From Coix lacryma-jobi var. lacryma-jobi (Eukaryota > Streptophyta > Magnoliopsida > Poales > Poaceae): a stretch of 64,000 bases of DNA. Shown here in pieces: positions 11,773 to 22,918 of this stretch; the first letter of the stretch is position 1, and each line of letters opens with the position of its first letter. Below the pieces are notes generated by a model that worked only from the letters and a program-made list of their open reading frames with translations, was not told where the DNA came from and did no database searches. A program made the translations under genes and the position numbers. The DNA is taken from positions 89,663,104-89,727,103 of the forward strand of contig CM019823.1 of NCBI GenBank assembly GCA_009763385.1. Direction: 5' to 3'.

Positions 11773-13350
11773 GTTGTTTTGCTCTTTCCACTTGACCTTC
11801 TTCGGCCACAAAACTTGGGCTGAGGACGGTTTCCAGGTTTGGGCCTCAAAACGTTGGTGTTGCGGGTTTCTGAGTTTGGGCCACAAGACTCAGGCGATGG
11901 TCGGCTGGTTTCCCGGTTTGGGCCTCAAAACCGGGGGTTGGTCGTGGAGAGTGGTTTCCGGGTTTGGGCCTCAAAACCAGGGGCAAAGTCCGGGAAAAGG
12001 ACGAGCGGAGCGGTGGCGGCACGTGGCGGCAATCGGTGAGGTTGCGTCGAGGCCGTCGGATCACCAGCATCTTCGAGTTGGTCCAGAATAACCCTAGGGT
12101 TTAGCTGGTTCGCTCTGTAATTAGAGAGGGGTAGAGAAGGAATTAGAATTAGGTTAATTAGAGGGAGACACCCTCCTCTCATTTTATCTCAGCCATTTGC
12201 TCTTTGCCTTCTAGGTTTTCCTGCTCTCCCAATCCCCTGCTGTAGCAACTGAGATCCACAGAGAATCATACCTCTGTGTACTAGAGATTTTGAGAAAGTG
12301 AGACCGTAATCTCACTGTTGTAGCGTGTGGTGCTTTTTTCTTTATTTCTCCGCGTTTTTCCCGTCAGTCGATCTCCCTCCCTACTGCATCTTTTCGAATT
12401 CCACTTGAATCAACTTGTTCTTTATAGTGAGGAGATCATTTCCACCGAAGGAATTCATCTAACTCCTCATGAACAAGTAGATCAGGTCGATTTCGTTTTC
12501 GTGGTGCTTTTTCGGTTCATACACCTTCCCCTTCGATTTCCCATTGATTGAATCGATTTGAGCAGATGATTTCTTGGGGATAGTCTCCTAACTACCTCGT
12601 GATCATTTGCTCCAAGTTTGGGAACAAGGGATTTTGATTTGGATCGGATTTGGGAGGATTTGAGTTGAGGGCGACCGAAATCACCCTCTCTGGGCACTCG
12701 CAGACAATCTGCCGTTGTGCCCGCAGACGGTCCGCGCGTCGGGCTCCGACCGAGCAGTGGTCGCACGGCTCGGCTGTGCTGATTCGGTTTGACCGGCGGA
12801 CAGCCCGCCGTAGTCGGTCGCGGACAGTCCGCGAGCCGACCAGGGAAGTTTAGCAGCAGTGCTGTTTTGGAATTCTTGCCGGCGGACAGTCTGCCATCTC
12901 CCCGCGGACAGTCCGCGGTTGAGCCGGACAGTCCGGGAATTGGCTGCTTGTTGAGTTTTAGTGCGTTTGCTCTCCCGGCTTCCTCGCTTGATTTCCGGAC
13001 TTCTCGGTTGGCTTCTTAGTTCACCTAGGAATCTCTCTAAGTATCCTTGCTACTTGTTAGCATCGGTATTTGGGGATTTCCCGACGTAGCCATCAATCTA
13101 CATTTGGGACTCGGTTTCTAAGGATCGAACTTGTGTCAATGCTTTTGGCTCTTGGTTTGCTATAGCTTTGTGGTGCCTCGTTGTGATCCTAGGGATCATC
13201 CACCCTCTTCCAAGGGTCGTGGGCATCATGGTTTCGATCGAAGCTTTTGGGGGTTGATTTGTGGGACAAAGGCCAAAGTTTCGAGAGAAATTTTCGAGCT
13301 CCCATTCACCCCCCCTCTGGTCGCCTTGCTATTGCATTATCGGTCCTTCA
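11773..13350 (+). mobile_element. Truncated copia LTR K (variant family), plus strand
   Basis: 11773-11810 matches the plus-strand 3' spacer of the copia family (accaagttgt.ttgctctttcc). From about 11811 it matches the LTR from its hairpin array onward, ending '...cggtccttca' at 13350. The first ~450 bp of the LTR are missing. Compared with A, B and J the GACCGGACGC array is replaced by GCGGACAGTCCGC-type motifs. The next bases (agtccccgtgcattggtatcgc) contain a weak tRNA-Met PBS-like stretch 11 bp beyond the end, so 5' versus 3' identity is unsettled. Confidence 0.7.
12690..12935. repeat. Array of GCGGACAGTCCGC-like palindromic motifs in LTR K
   Basis: Repeated cggacagtccgc, gcagacggtccgc, gcggacagtctgcc and related forms. 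It occupies the LTR position where A, B and J carry CCGGAC arrays. Confidence 0.75.
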
Positions 13351-13736
13351 AGTCCCCGTGCATTGGTATCGCATTTACTGGCGCAAAGTAATTGAAACTG
13401 AAGAAATAACGAAGACGAACGGACGAGCCATTTTTGCAAATCGTTGGCCCAGCGGCCCATTAAGGCAGATGCGTTTGTGAGTGCGCGCATGTGGCTTCCT
13501 CAAGCGACGTGGCGATCGTGGGGTTAACAGGCACGGGCTCCCAGGAACCCTGGAGCTGAAGGGTCGGGCCGCGCCATATAAAAAGGAGAGTCGGACGGCG
13601 GTGGTTCCCCACTTGGTCATTTGCTCGTGCCTCGGTCGCTTCGTCTGCTTCACTTCCTTCTCGCGCACGAGCAATTCCGAGCACAAAAACACTGTAGCCC
13701 CAGATCTAGATCGAAATCCTCACCTCGTCGCTGTCG
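13351..13736 (+). promoter_or_regulatory. Upstream region and TATA box of the antisense gene of gypsy G
   Basis: A TATA-like atataaaaagg at 13576-13586 lies about 150 nt before the ATG at 13737, in otherwise GC-rich DNA. This suggests the antisense gene has its own promoter rather than using the LTR. G's expected 3' UTR and 3' LTR would lie left of here but the copia complex K/I begins at 13350. Confidence 0.55.
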
Positions 13737-15440
13737 ATGGCGGGCGGAAAGCGCGCTCGTGGAGCTGCGGCCAAGGCGAAGAAGGCGGCAAAGATGACGT
13801 CTGACGACCGCGTCGAGATGCCAGTCTGGGCGCACGGGTGGACGCGGAGTGTTCTCCGTCGGGAGAATCTGGAGGAGCTCGTCTTCGCCGGCCTCATCTT
13901 GGACAGCGTCACCGGCGGCTGGAGGGAGGCGTATTTGGAGGACTTCCCGACGCCGAACACCTCCGAGCTCGTCGTCTTCGAGGCGTTCTTCAGGTGCGGG
14001 TTTGGCATCTCAGTCCATCCTTTCCTCCACGGGCTGCTGGACTACTACCAGTCGCACTGTGCAATCTGACGCCAAACACGATGTTGCACATTGCGGTCTT
14101 CATCCACTACTGCGAGGCATATTTGGGCATCGAGCCCCACTTTGTCCTCTTTGGCTACTTCTTCCCCTGAAGATCAACGACACCGGGTCATCGAACATCG
14201 TCGGGTCGGTGTACGTCCAGCTGCGGGACGAAATGGCGGACAAGTATATCGCAATGCCGCTGCTTTCGAAGGCGATGGAGTACAAGCCCAAGTGGTTCTA
14301 CATCCATCAAGAGGAGCTGAGGCTGCCGTGCGACCCGACCTTTGAGCCGAAGGTGCTGTCGTCGTGGTCGGAGCATCCCGGCGTGGCGGCGATGGAGCAG
14401 GTGGAGGAGCTCCTGAAGCTGGTCGACAAGCGGTGCGTCGACGGGGTGGCGGTGGCGTCGAACTTCATCAAGAGGCGCTGCCAACCCTGCAAGGAGAGGG
14501 CGCACCCAACGTACGAGTACGCTGGGGACGCGGATGACCAGACGCGGGAGGCGCCGGAGCCCCTGTTGGCGCACGAGGTGTTCCTGCGGGTCGAGGCGCT
14601 GTTCGACCTGCAGAAGTGGAAAAAATTGGAGTACTTGCGGAAATCGTACTCCCTGGAGTACCCTCCGTCGAAGGTTAGTATCTTCGCCCTGCGTGTGTTC
14701 GTTAAAATGCGTATGTAGATACTCAATGTCATAAAATTATGGTGTAGGGTTGGGAGGCTTTCGTGTCGCAGGCGCCGTCGAAGGCGTGGCCGAAGGGCAT
14801 TGACCCGTCGTGGGAAGACGTCAGCGACGGCGACGAGCGCGACACGGCGGAGGTCGACATGGAGGAGATCGAGAGCAGCGGGGAGGAGGGGAGCCGAGTC
14901 CCCGAGCCCCGATCTAGGGGGCGGCGAGCCCGCGCTGACCCGAAGGGAAAGCGCCGGGCCGCCCCTACGAAAAAGAAGGTGTCGCTGGAGACTGGCGGTG
15001 CCTTCACCATTGATGAAGAAGCGGCGAAACGTCGTCGCGTTGTCTTCGACTGGTCGGACAATGAGTCTGACAGTGGAGACGAAGTCCCGCTGAGTGCCCG
15101 TTTCGGGCAAGGGTCCTCGGCGGGGCGCGGGGGCGGAGCGGTGAAGGCGAAGCCGAAGCCGAAGGCGACGCAGACGCCAGGGCGGGCACCGGGGGCCCAG
15201 GAATCGTCTGGCGGGGCGGCCGGTGTACCCAAGCAACAGGAGGGGTCCGCAGGAGATAGCGCGCGTCCATGCTCCCGTCGGTTTTCTCGGGAAAATAAGG
15301 TGTCCGGCCTGTAAGTATCCCTTTTGCGTCTTGTGCATCTTGCCCTGGTCGGGTTGGAGTGTTGACAACGTGTCTATGCCCTTTGAAGGTTGGCAGATGC
15401 CGAGGAGGTGCCAAACACCGAGGTCGGAGGTCGGAGGGAG
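13737..15440 (+). pseudogene. Antisense ORF (aORF) of Tat-type gypsy G, 5' exons
   Basis: Runs opposite to G's gag-pol. The start is ATG 13737 (MAGGKRARG-). The first part resembles the family called putative gypsy-type transposon (PF04195). Exon 1 is 13737-14673 and contains two frameshifts (about 14045-14066 and 14160-14170). Introns with canonical ends follow at 14674-14747 (74 nt) and 15311-15388 (78 nt). The reading frame continues across both: exon 2 is 14748-15310, acidic and Ser/Lys/Arg-rich. Exon 3 starts at 15389 and is cut at 15440 by element D. Function of such aORFs is unknown. Family membership is from recognition, not a search. Confidence 0.75.
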
Positions 15441-15445
15441 GTGAG

Positions 15446-16825
15446 TGTTGATGGTCCTTAAACACCTGTTTTACCATCAACATTTTACCCTAACATTCAC
15501 CAAAAAGGCATGAAATGTAGTCAAATAGGTTTCAAACTAACCGAATTCCACATGTCCATAGATTTTGATTTGAATGCAGGATTTGAACCAAATTTGGATA
15601 TTTGAACTGCCAAAGGCCAAGCCCACTCAGCAGGGCCCAATTGGGCCTCAGGGGGGTGGCGCCCGCCACCCCTAGGTGCCACCCGCCACTTGGGTTGGCC
15701 CAAGTCCACTCCCTGCCACGTCACTGATCCGTGTGACCTCCCCAGGGCCAAATCTTGGCCCTTGGTCACTAGGTCAGTGGCATCGGACGGCTCAGGAGGG
15801 GAATGTCATGGATCATGACCAATGACGGTTATCTGGACATGCAACCGACCTTGCAACCGCCTCTCTGAAGCTCCTGGATGCCGTTGAAGCAATGATGGTG
15901 CATCCAATGGTGATGGGGGTAGCGGCCGCCACCTAGGGCTGGCTCCCGCCACTAGGGTTAGCCCTAGGTCGGTTGGCTGCCCCCTATAAGTACCCCCCAC
16001 ACTCCACAAGGCTATAAATACCCCCCTTGACACACACCACCACACCAAAACACACCAAGCAAGAGAAGCAAAGCAAGTAGAAGCAAGCAAGTGAGAGCTC
16101 AGAGAGCTTAGGCAAGTAGGTTAGCTAGTAGAGAGAGTATAGCTCTAGTGCCCTCGCTACAGCGCGGCTCTTAGTTTAGCACAGCTCATCCCTAACCAGT
16201 GGTATAGTAGCGTAGAGCTTGCTAAGAGAGAACCGGGTGCGAGCGACTGGCATCGGAGGTCGGTTGATTTCCCGGCGTCTCTGGTCTGGTTTGCTCTCTT
16301 GTATCTCAGGTACACTTATCTTTATCCCAGTATTACTTTCAGTATTACTTTCAGTATTACTTTATCAAGTACCTTCAATGTGACCTAGTTATCCCTATAG
16401 TTCAATTCACTTAGCCATAGTAGTTAATCTCTAGTGTGCTTAGTGATTGATCTTTGCCAATAGGTTGCTTAGTTAGTTTAGTGTTTATCTTATTAAGTCA
16501 AGTATTTGCTCTGACGTCCGCAAGGGTGTCTCTATTCAAAGCTAGGGTAGAGATAGTTAGAATATAATTAAGCGTGGTGCTTAGTTATAGACTTACCTTC
16601 AGATACGGCTGGAGCCCCGGATAGCTGTGGTAGCAAGCAGGTGGTGACAGCCCTGTGCGCCTTGAATTCCACCACGTAGTTGGCCCAGTTTAACAGTAAG
16701 GCTTGTTGTGCTAGCGTTCAACCTAAGTCAGTGGTAAAGGCTAGTACGCCTCGATACTTGATAAGATAGGAATAAAACTTTACTTAACTTGGTTGCTTTA
16801 TTGACATTTGCCTATCTTGCTTTTT
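15446..16825 (+). repeat. 5' LTR of D, 3'-truncated
   Basis: Collinear with 22919-24270. Similarity stops near 16825, where the other copy continues '...gcttcgtagctatc'. A TATA box (tataaata) lies at 16013-16020 and the GGTGGCGCCCGCCACC-type hairpin motifs near 15654 and 15918. Confidence 0.9.
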
Positions 16826-18079
16826 AAATTTCCCTTCAAATTTCCCTTTTTCAAATAAATAACATATGTCATGCATGTATCTAAAAAAATCAGTTATCAT
16901 TAGTTATATGCATAAGTATATGTTAACTTAGCTAGAGTAATAAAATATCATAATAGGATAGTTTCCCTTTTTCACAACATTAGATAGTTTCCTTTTAATA
17001 AAATGAGAACAAGAGCTCCGACCGAGAAAGATGAAGACCCTTCACCAAGCAAGAAGCCAGCTTGGGGGAGACTCCCGCTCCAATAAGGTATGCCTCAAGC
17101 CTGCACTTTATATTCAGTTCTTAAATTCTATATCTTTGAAGTGTTACATGCTTGCCTAAGTAATTATTCTATGAATAAAATTGATAAAATCTGCTTAAAC
17201 AAGTTGAAACCTGAATAAGATTTGAAATATGTCATGCAAATGCTATTGTTATGGTTTGAATCACTGGTCTTATCTAAGTTGTAGCTTTTGTGGGTTGCAC
17301 ATGCTTTAACTGAAATCATGCTTAGTGAATAAAGTTAGTAAGAAATGGAGTAATTCTTTAAACTTGCTAAGGTGAAATTAGGACCTAATCTGGAGGATTT
17401 CTTTTAAAAATTATGAAAACCTTGCTAAAAGTTCCTCCTGGATTTTATCCCATCCCACCACCAGCCAAATATTTGTTAGTCAAAACCACAAAGAGCTTTG
17501 TCTTTTTGAGCTTTGTTAGACCTCATAGATCTTAGTAGAGAAGCTTATCATATCTTTTGATCAAGATTCACACACCCACCATAAAATTGCCTACTCTCCA
17601 CTCTGGAAGTTTGCAACCACCAAATAAATTGCTCATTCTCTACACTGGAGATATGCAATACCTTGCCAAACGTCCCATTGCTAGCCTTATGCTATTCCTA
17701 CACTGGGAATAAGCATTTCTCCCTCTTCCCCCTTTTCATTTCTGAAACCCTTTCCTATAGACAATCTGGGGAAATCTAGAGCTAAAAAAAAGAGAGATAT
17801 CAAAAAAAGTGAGCAAAGTAGCTCAAGAAAGGACTATGTCCTAAGAAAATGAGGAGCAAAGTAGCTCAAGAAAGGACTGTGTCCTAAGAAAATGTGAGGA
17901 CACATTTTTGTCTACTCACTATGTATTAAAAAAAAGAGAGAGAGAGTTATCATTAGTTATAGACCCTAGAAAATCAACTAGGAAGGATTATGAAATATCT
18001 CTCTATACACTTCCACATAACCACACATGCACATCTTGATCAATTTTTATGATTTGCTGCTCCTTATGATCTGAGTGTC
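16826..18079 (+). other. Interior of D: 3' untranslated region with hairpin repeats
   Basis: No coding similarity. Holds an internal PPT-like agcttgggggag (17059-17070) and hairpins with loop TACACTG at 17637-17651 and 17694-17710. A two-copy repeat of about 50 bp (gagcaaagtagctcaagaaaggact.tgtcc, near 17808-17900) follows. 18075-18079 (gtgtc) is the left target duplication of E. The same order of elements is seen in C at 58060-58900. Confidence 0.6.
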
Positions 18080-21000
18080 TGTAACACCTCAGGTGTTTAC
18101 ATGAATAAAATGTTGCCATGTCATCATAAGCATTTCATAGCATCATGTGCTAGCTCACCTTGAGATGCATTCACTAAAATAAGTTTAATTCCTAATATGT
18201 GAGCAACTTTGTTTATATGCTTGTGATGTAACTCCAAACCCTAATTTAGAATGTCATTATGAAATAACTTGTGTTCATTCCCATTTGACTAAAGTCATGT
18301 AAAGGCATGAATCCAAGTTCAATAATTCAAAAGGATCTAAAATCCATTTAGCTTATAAATGAGAAAGCCATTAAATTCCTATATAAGTTAATTAGCCCTT
18401 TCTAGTTAACTAAAAATCTGTGCATAATTAGGGGTTGACTCTAAAATCTTTTTGGTAGATCTTGATGAGAGGTACAACTTTGGTATTCAAGGTTTTCAAA
18501 GTTTCTGTACAAAATTTAAAGTAATTTTGAATTTACTCAAACCCTGGAAATGGTTCCCTTCGGACTTTAAACTTGCATTTCAAAAACTATTTGAAATCTG
18601 AGTTGGAGATCTACATCAAAGTTGTAGAGAATTTCAAAATGAACATTTGATACATTGACCATTTTTCAAGTGTCAATGCAAAATCAAAAGTAATTTTGCT
18701 TTTACTGCAAAACCCTAGTTCTGTCCCCTTTTCAAATTTCCAATTTGAAATGGATTTGAACTGTTTTGAGTAAATTGACCTATTTCCAGTTGAAATCAGC
18801 CAAAGGATGTTAAAGCAAAGTTGTACAACTTTTCAAACTCTACATTTTATATTTTGGCAAAATTTGAAGTGGTTCAGGAAATTCAAAAGTAATTTTGAAA
18901 TCTAGGTTGGTCCAAATTTGAGTTTGAACTCTATTTCAAAATCCAGGCAGAATTTAACCTTGGTTCTTAAAACAAATTTGTAGAACACAAATTTTGGAGC
19001 AACTTTTGTTTTGGGAGTTTTTGCAGGGAAGTACAAATATCTAGAGAAAAAGAAAAGGGGGAAGTTGCAGCGCTACAGTAATCTAGGAGAGGGGGAAAAG
19101 AGCAGAGCATGTGCTCTGCCCCTGGCCGCCGCGTCGTCGCCGCCGTGGCCTAGGCGCCTCCGACCGGCTCCGCGTGTCCGGCCACGCAGCTGCCTTCCTC
19201 TCTGCTTCACTCCGCGCGCTGGCAAGCTCTGAGAGCTCCCCAACCCTCCCACCATCTGCGTCCGCCACCTCCTCCTTCTCCTCCTCTGTTTCCAGTCGAG
19301 CGCCGGCGAGCTCAATCACTGCCGTCGCTGCGTCCCTGCACCCTCCACCTCCCAAATAGCTACCGCCTAAATTCCTTGCTTCTCCTGAGCTAGCTAACTC
19401 GAGCCCAAGAGCTTGCAATCGCCGCCGCCACGGTCTTCTTCCTCGCTGCCGGCAGGGAGCCGCCGCAGGTATCTTGGTCGTGGTCACAGGAAGCCCGAGT
19501 TCCTCCGGTCAAACCAAGTGGTGCTTTAGCTTCGTGTTGTGTTGTAGGTCACGGTCGGCTCGCTCTTGAGGTCTCTATCGCCCTGGCTTGAGCAGTCTGC
19601 GGAGGTTGCCGCCGGTGCAAGCTTCGCCATCGCCGCCACCATAGTCAACCTCGGTCCAGTGCTCCTCGAGTCAAGGTAGGGTGCGCATCGTAGTCGCGAT
19701 GGGTTCCTAGGCATGTTACGCTCCTTAGTTTGGTCTCTACTGGGTTAGCTTGGTCGGTTCGCGTGGCTCGCCGTCGGCGCAGGCGCCACCATGGCCACCA
19801 CCATGGACCAGGTTGTTCGGGGTCATCTCCAGGTGCTTCTGGGTGCGCATCAGGGTCGCGGAGAGTGCCTAAGTAAGGTGTCGTTCTTAGTTTGGTTTCT
19901 ACCGAGCCCTTATGGCCGGAACGCCGCGTCGCCGCCGTGCAAAGCCTGGCCGAGCCACCATGGCCGCTGCCAGCTCAAGGCTGTGTAAGTGCTAGGGCTA
20001 GTAAAGGGTGGAATCGACGCGTGAGGTCAGGGCGGTGACGTTGAAGCCCTCGCCGTCGCCGGAGACCTCGCCGACGTGGAGGCCGATGGCCGGTCAGCGC
20101 GGCCGAGCCGCCGGTCAAGGCCAGAGCGGGCGCTGGGCGTGGCGAGGGAGTGGAGAAGAGTCTGACACTCGGGGCCCGGTCGTCAGCGATCGTGGGCCGA
20201 TGGTGGGCTGAGCCCAGTAGGGTTTCAAAAAGTTTTTTTTTCTTTTTCTGAGAAAGAGGAATAGTGTTAAGTTTTGTATTTTTCATATGTTTTTCTAGGA
20301 AGCTCCAAAAATTGTGAAAATTTTTGAGTAGCTTTCTCAAACTGTCTAATATTTATGAAAAATATGAAACTTGAGTTTTAAACAAATTTTGAAAGTGATT
20401 TAAATAGGCCTTTTAATTAATAAATGGACTTTGATGGTTTTTGTAGGCTTATTTAAATGTCCAAAAATCATGAAATTATTTTTGGCACTGTTTTGAGCTG
20501 GAAATGTATCATCACAAAAAATTTGAACTCTGTTGGAGAAAATAGATTTTATTCTTATTTCTATGCCTTAATTAATTATTTAAATGTTATAGTTGGATTT
20601 AATTATGCAGATTTGTAGGTTTGTTCAAAAATTGTGATATTTGTTTTACCATGGTTATTTTATATAATTTATCATCTCTAAAAGTTTAAACTAAGTTGGA
20701 CATAGTTTGCTTCACAACTTAATTTCGTGCTAAGTAAATTGTTTTCTTTTTGAATAAATAGTGTTGTTAAATATGAAAACCCAAGTTTCTTTACGGTAGA
20801 TTTGAAGGTAAAGTTAGGTGAATTATCTTGATCTGCTGTTGGATGCAGACAAGCTTCACTCATATAACCATGTATGTTGGAACAAGTTAGTTTTGTTGGT
20901 TTGCAACTGTACCGTGATGGAAAGCTATTGCAAGATAAATGTTTATAGCTTAGAAAATTTCCATCTTTACCATGATCATGTCATAAGCATCTCATCAAGC

Positions 21001-22482
21001 ATGCACCCTTTTATCGTGTAGCTTCCGAAGGGGTCAATTGTCCGGACGAGGTTGGTCCAGGGAGTTCGGAGTGTTCTGTTGATCCGGAATATCAGGAGCT
21101 CCAGACTCTTCCGGTCAACGAAGGCAAGCCCTGGTTCATTTAACCATTTTCTTGGATTTACAATTACACTTATTTTCGATAACCTGATGCATTAAATGTT
21201 TATCAAATAAATGCTTTAAACTTGTTGATGCATGATCAACCTTGTTATCGATATATCATTCCTTGATATCTGCTTTATGCAACTGATAGAATTGCTTAGT
21301 CTTGCTTTATGAAGCTTTTGATAAATATTTTCAATGCTTATCGTTTTGGAATGACAATGAGAAAGAATGATGGTTAAGACCAGACGGGCACATACATCGA
21401 ACCTTGTGTTGGTGTAGGGTGACCCGGATGTGTCGAGATAGGGTTAACCGTTGTTGGCCTGCTAGATTGAGAAACTGTGAAGTACCGATCATATGCTACG
21501 GTAAGCTCTGCCTTGGTGGTTCTTAAATGAGAACGGCTAATCGCGCACTGGGAGTGGAGAGATGGCGGGAGTACTAGCTACCCTCGTGGGTTAAAGTCCC
21601 GGATTGGAGGTGTACGAGTACTCTCGGGTGGCGCGGACCCGGTCTTGTTTCGAGGATCCGAGGTTGGGGTTGGTATATGTGTGATCTAGGGTCTACATAT
21701 ATCGTATGATCGTGGAAAACTCCCAGATCTAGTTGAATCGGTTCGAATCGTCGTGCTCCTCGGTTAAGGAGACTCAATCTTCCGACCTGCACGGTAGAAT
21801 AAAAATGGAACTGGTATAAGAAAGAAGGATAATGATATTTCACTAATGTTCACTTTCAGTTCTTACCAAGTACTGAAATGATTAAGTAAAAATTTGGACC
21901 TAGAACTACTTTAGTAAGCTTTTATGCAAATGAAAAATACTGTTGAGCCTACCCAAGCCAGCATACCTGTTTCTTCTCTTCTCTTGTCGGGTAAGCCTTG
22001 TTGAGTACCTTTGTACTCAGGGTTTGTTAATCCCCTGTTGCAGGTGACGTTCACGAGCAACCTTGCTTTGAGGCTTGTTGCGTGACCGTCATTGAGGAGG
22101 ACGTGTCCGGGGAGGAGTAATGCAACCCTTAGGTGGGGTTGTTTGTGTGAAATACAATTTTATTAATGTTGCTTCCACTACCTAGAATAAAAGTTTGAAA
22201 CTATGGTTTGTAATAACGACGTGAGTTTGAACAACTGGTTTGTAAAACTTATGGTGTAATACTTCCGCACTCTTATCTCTGATGTATATTATTTGTGAAA
22301 TGTTGTAATACTGCATGACTCTTGCAATGATCCTGGGAATGTAAGGAAACGTGGATGAGTCGGGTTACCCGATGACACGTGAGGGGTCTTTTGGGTTATG
22401 GGGCACAGGGTATGACTGTCTGAGGTCGGTAGGACAAGGACAGGTACTCGTGGGCCTTATTAATTCAGGAGGTTCCGTCACA
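18080..22482 (+). mobile_element. Solo LTR E (4.4 kb), gypsy-type
   Basis: Starts TGTAACACCTC, ends GGTTCCGTCACA, flanked by a perfect GTGTC duplication (18075-18079 and 22483-22487). The start is not repeated inside and no retroviral protein similarity is seen, so it is read as a solo LTR of an unusually long-LTR family. A GC-rich stretch with short spurious ORFs (19070-20210) probably corresponds to promoter/leader. Confidence 0.85.
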
Positions 22483-22487
22483 GTGTC

Positions 22488-22918
22488 TAGCTTAGCAATA
22501 AACCTCACGCAATTTGCTCATGATTCTTAGCCTACCTATAACTCCACATATCATTCTTTAGAAATAGGAGAGGCTACATTTTGGCCTAAGTGAGGATTTA
22601 AACACCATTGAGTGACTGAGTGAATCTTGAAGGACTTAAGCAAGTTTTTATCTTTTGAAAACCTTAAAAAAACCTCCAGACAGAATCCTAGTCAAACCTA
22701 AGCAATATAAAAGTTTCCTATCTACTGTTTATTTCACTCTTGCATGTTTGAACTGAAGAGCTATAAGCCCCACATTGCTATGATTAATGATATATACTAA
22801 GTTATTTCTCACTATACAATATGCACTTGTATACATCTTAAGTTGCTATCTATTTCATGCTTAATTCTTGAACCGCATTGTTGCTCGAGGACGAGCAACA
22901 GGTTAGCTTGGGGGAGCT
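22488..22918 (+). promoter_or_regulatory. End of D interior with polypurine tract
   Basis: Non-coding. Ends with tagcttgggggagct (22904-22918) directly before the TG of the 3' LTR, the expected position of the plus-strand primer. Preceded by gctcgaggacgagcaaca, also present in C (gctcgaagacgagcaaga). Confidence 0.7.

Noticed and set aside
13351..13400. PBS of a 5' LTR at K (attggtatcgcatt)
   Set aside because: It is 11 bp beyond the LTR end and matches tRNA-Met poorly; no gag follows, so it was not annotated as a PBS.
19070..20210. Cluster of ORFs on both strands resembling a GC-rich grass exon
   Set aside because: Inside solo LTR E with clear TSDs; low-complexity Arg/Pro/Ser products, no conserved domain.
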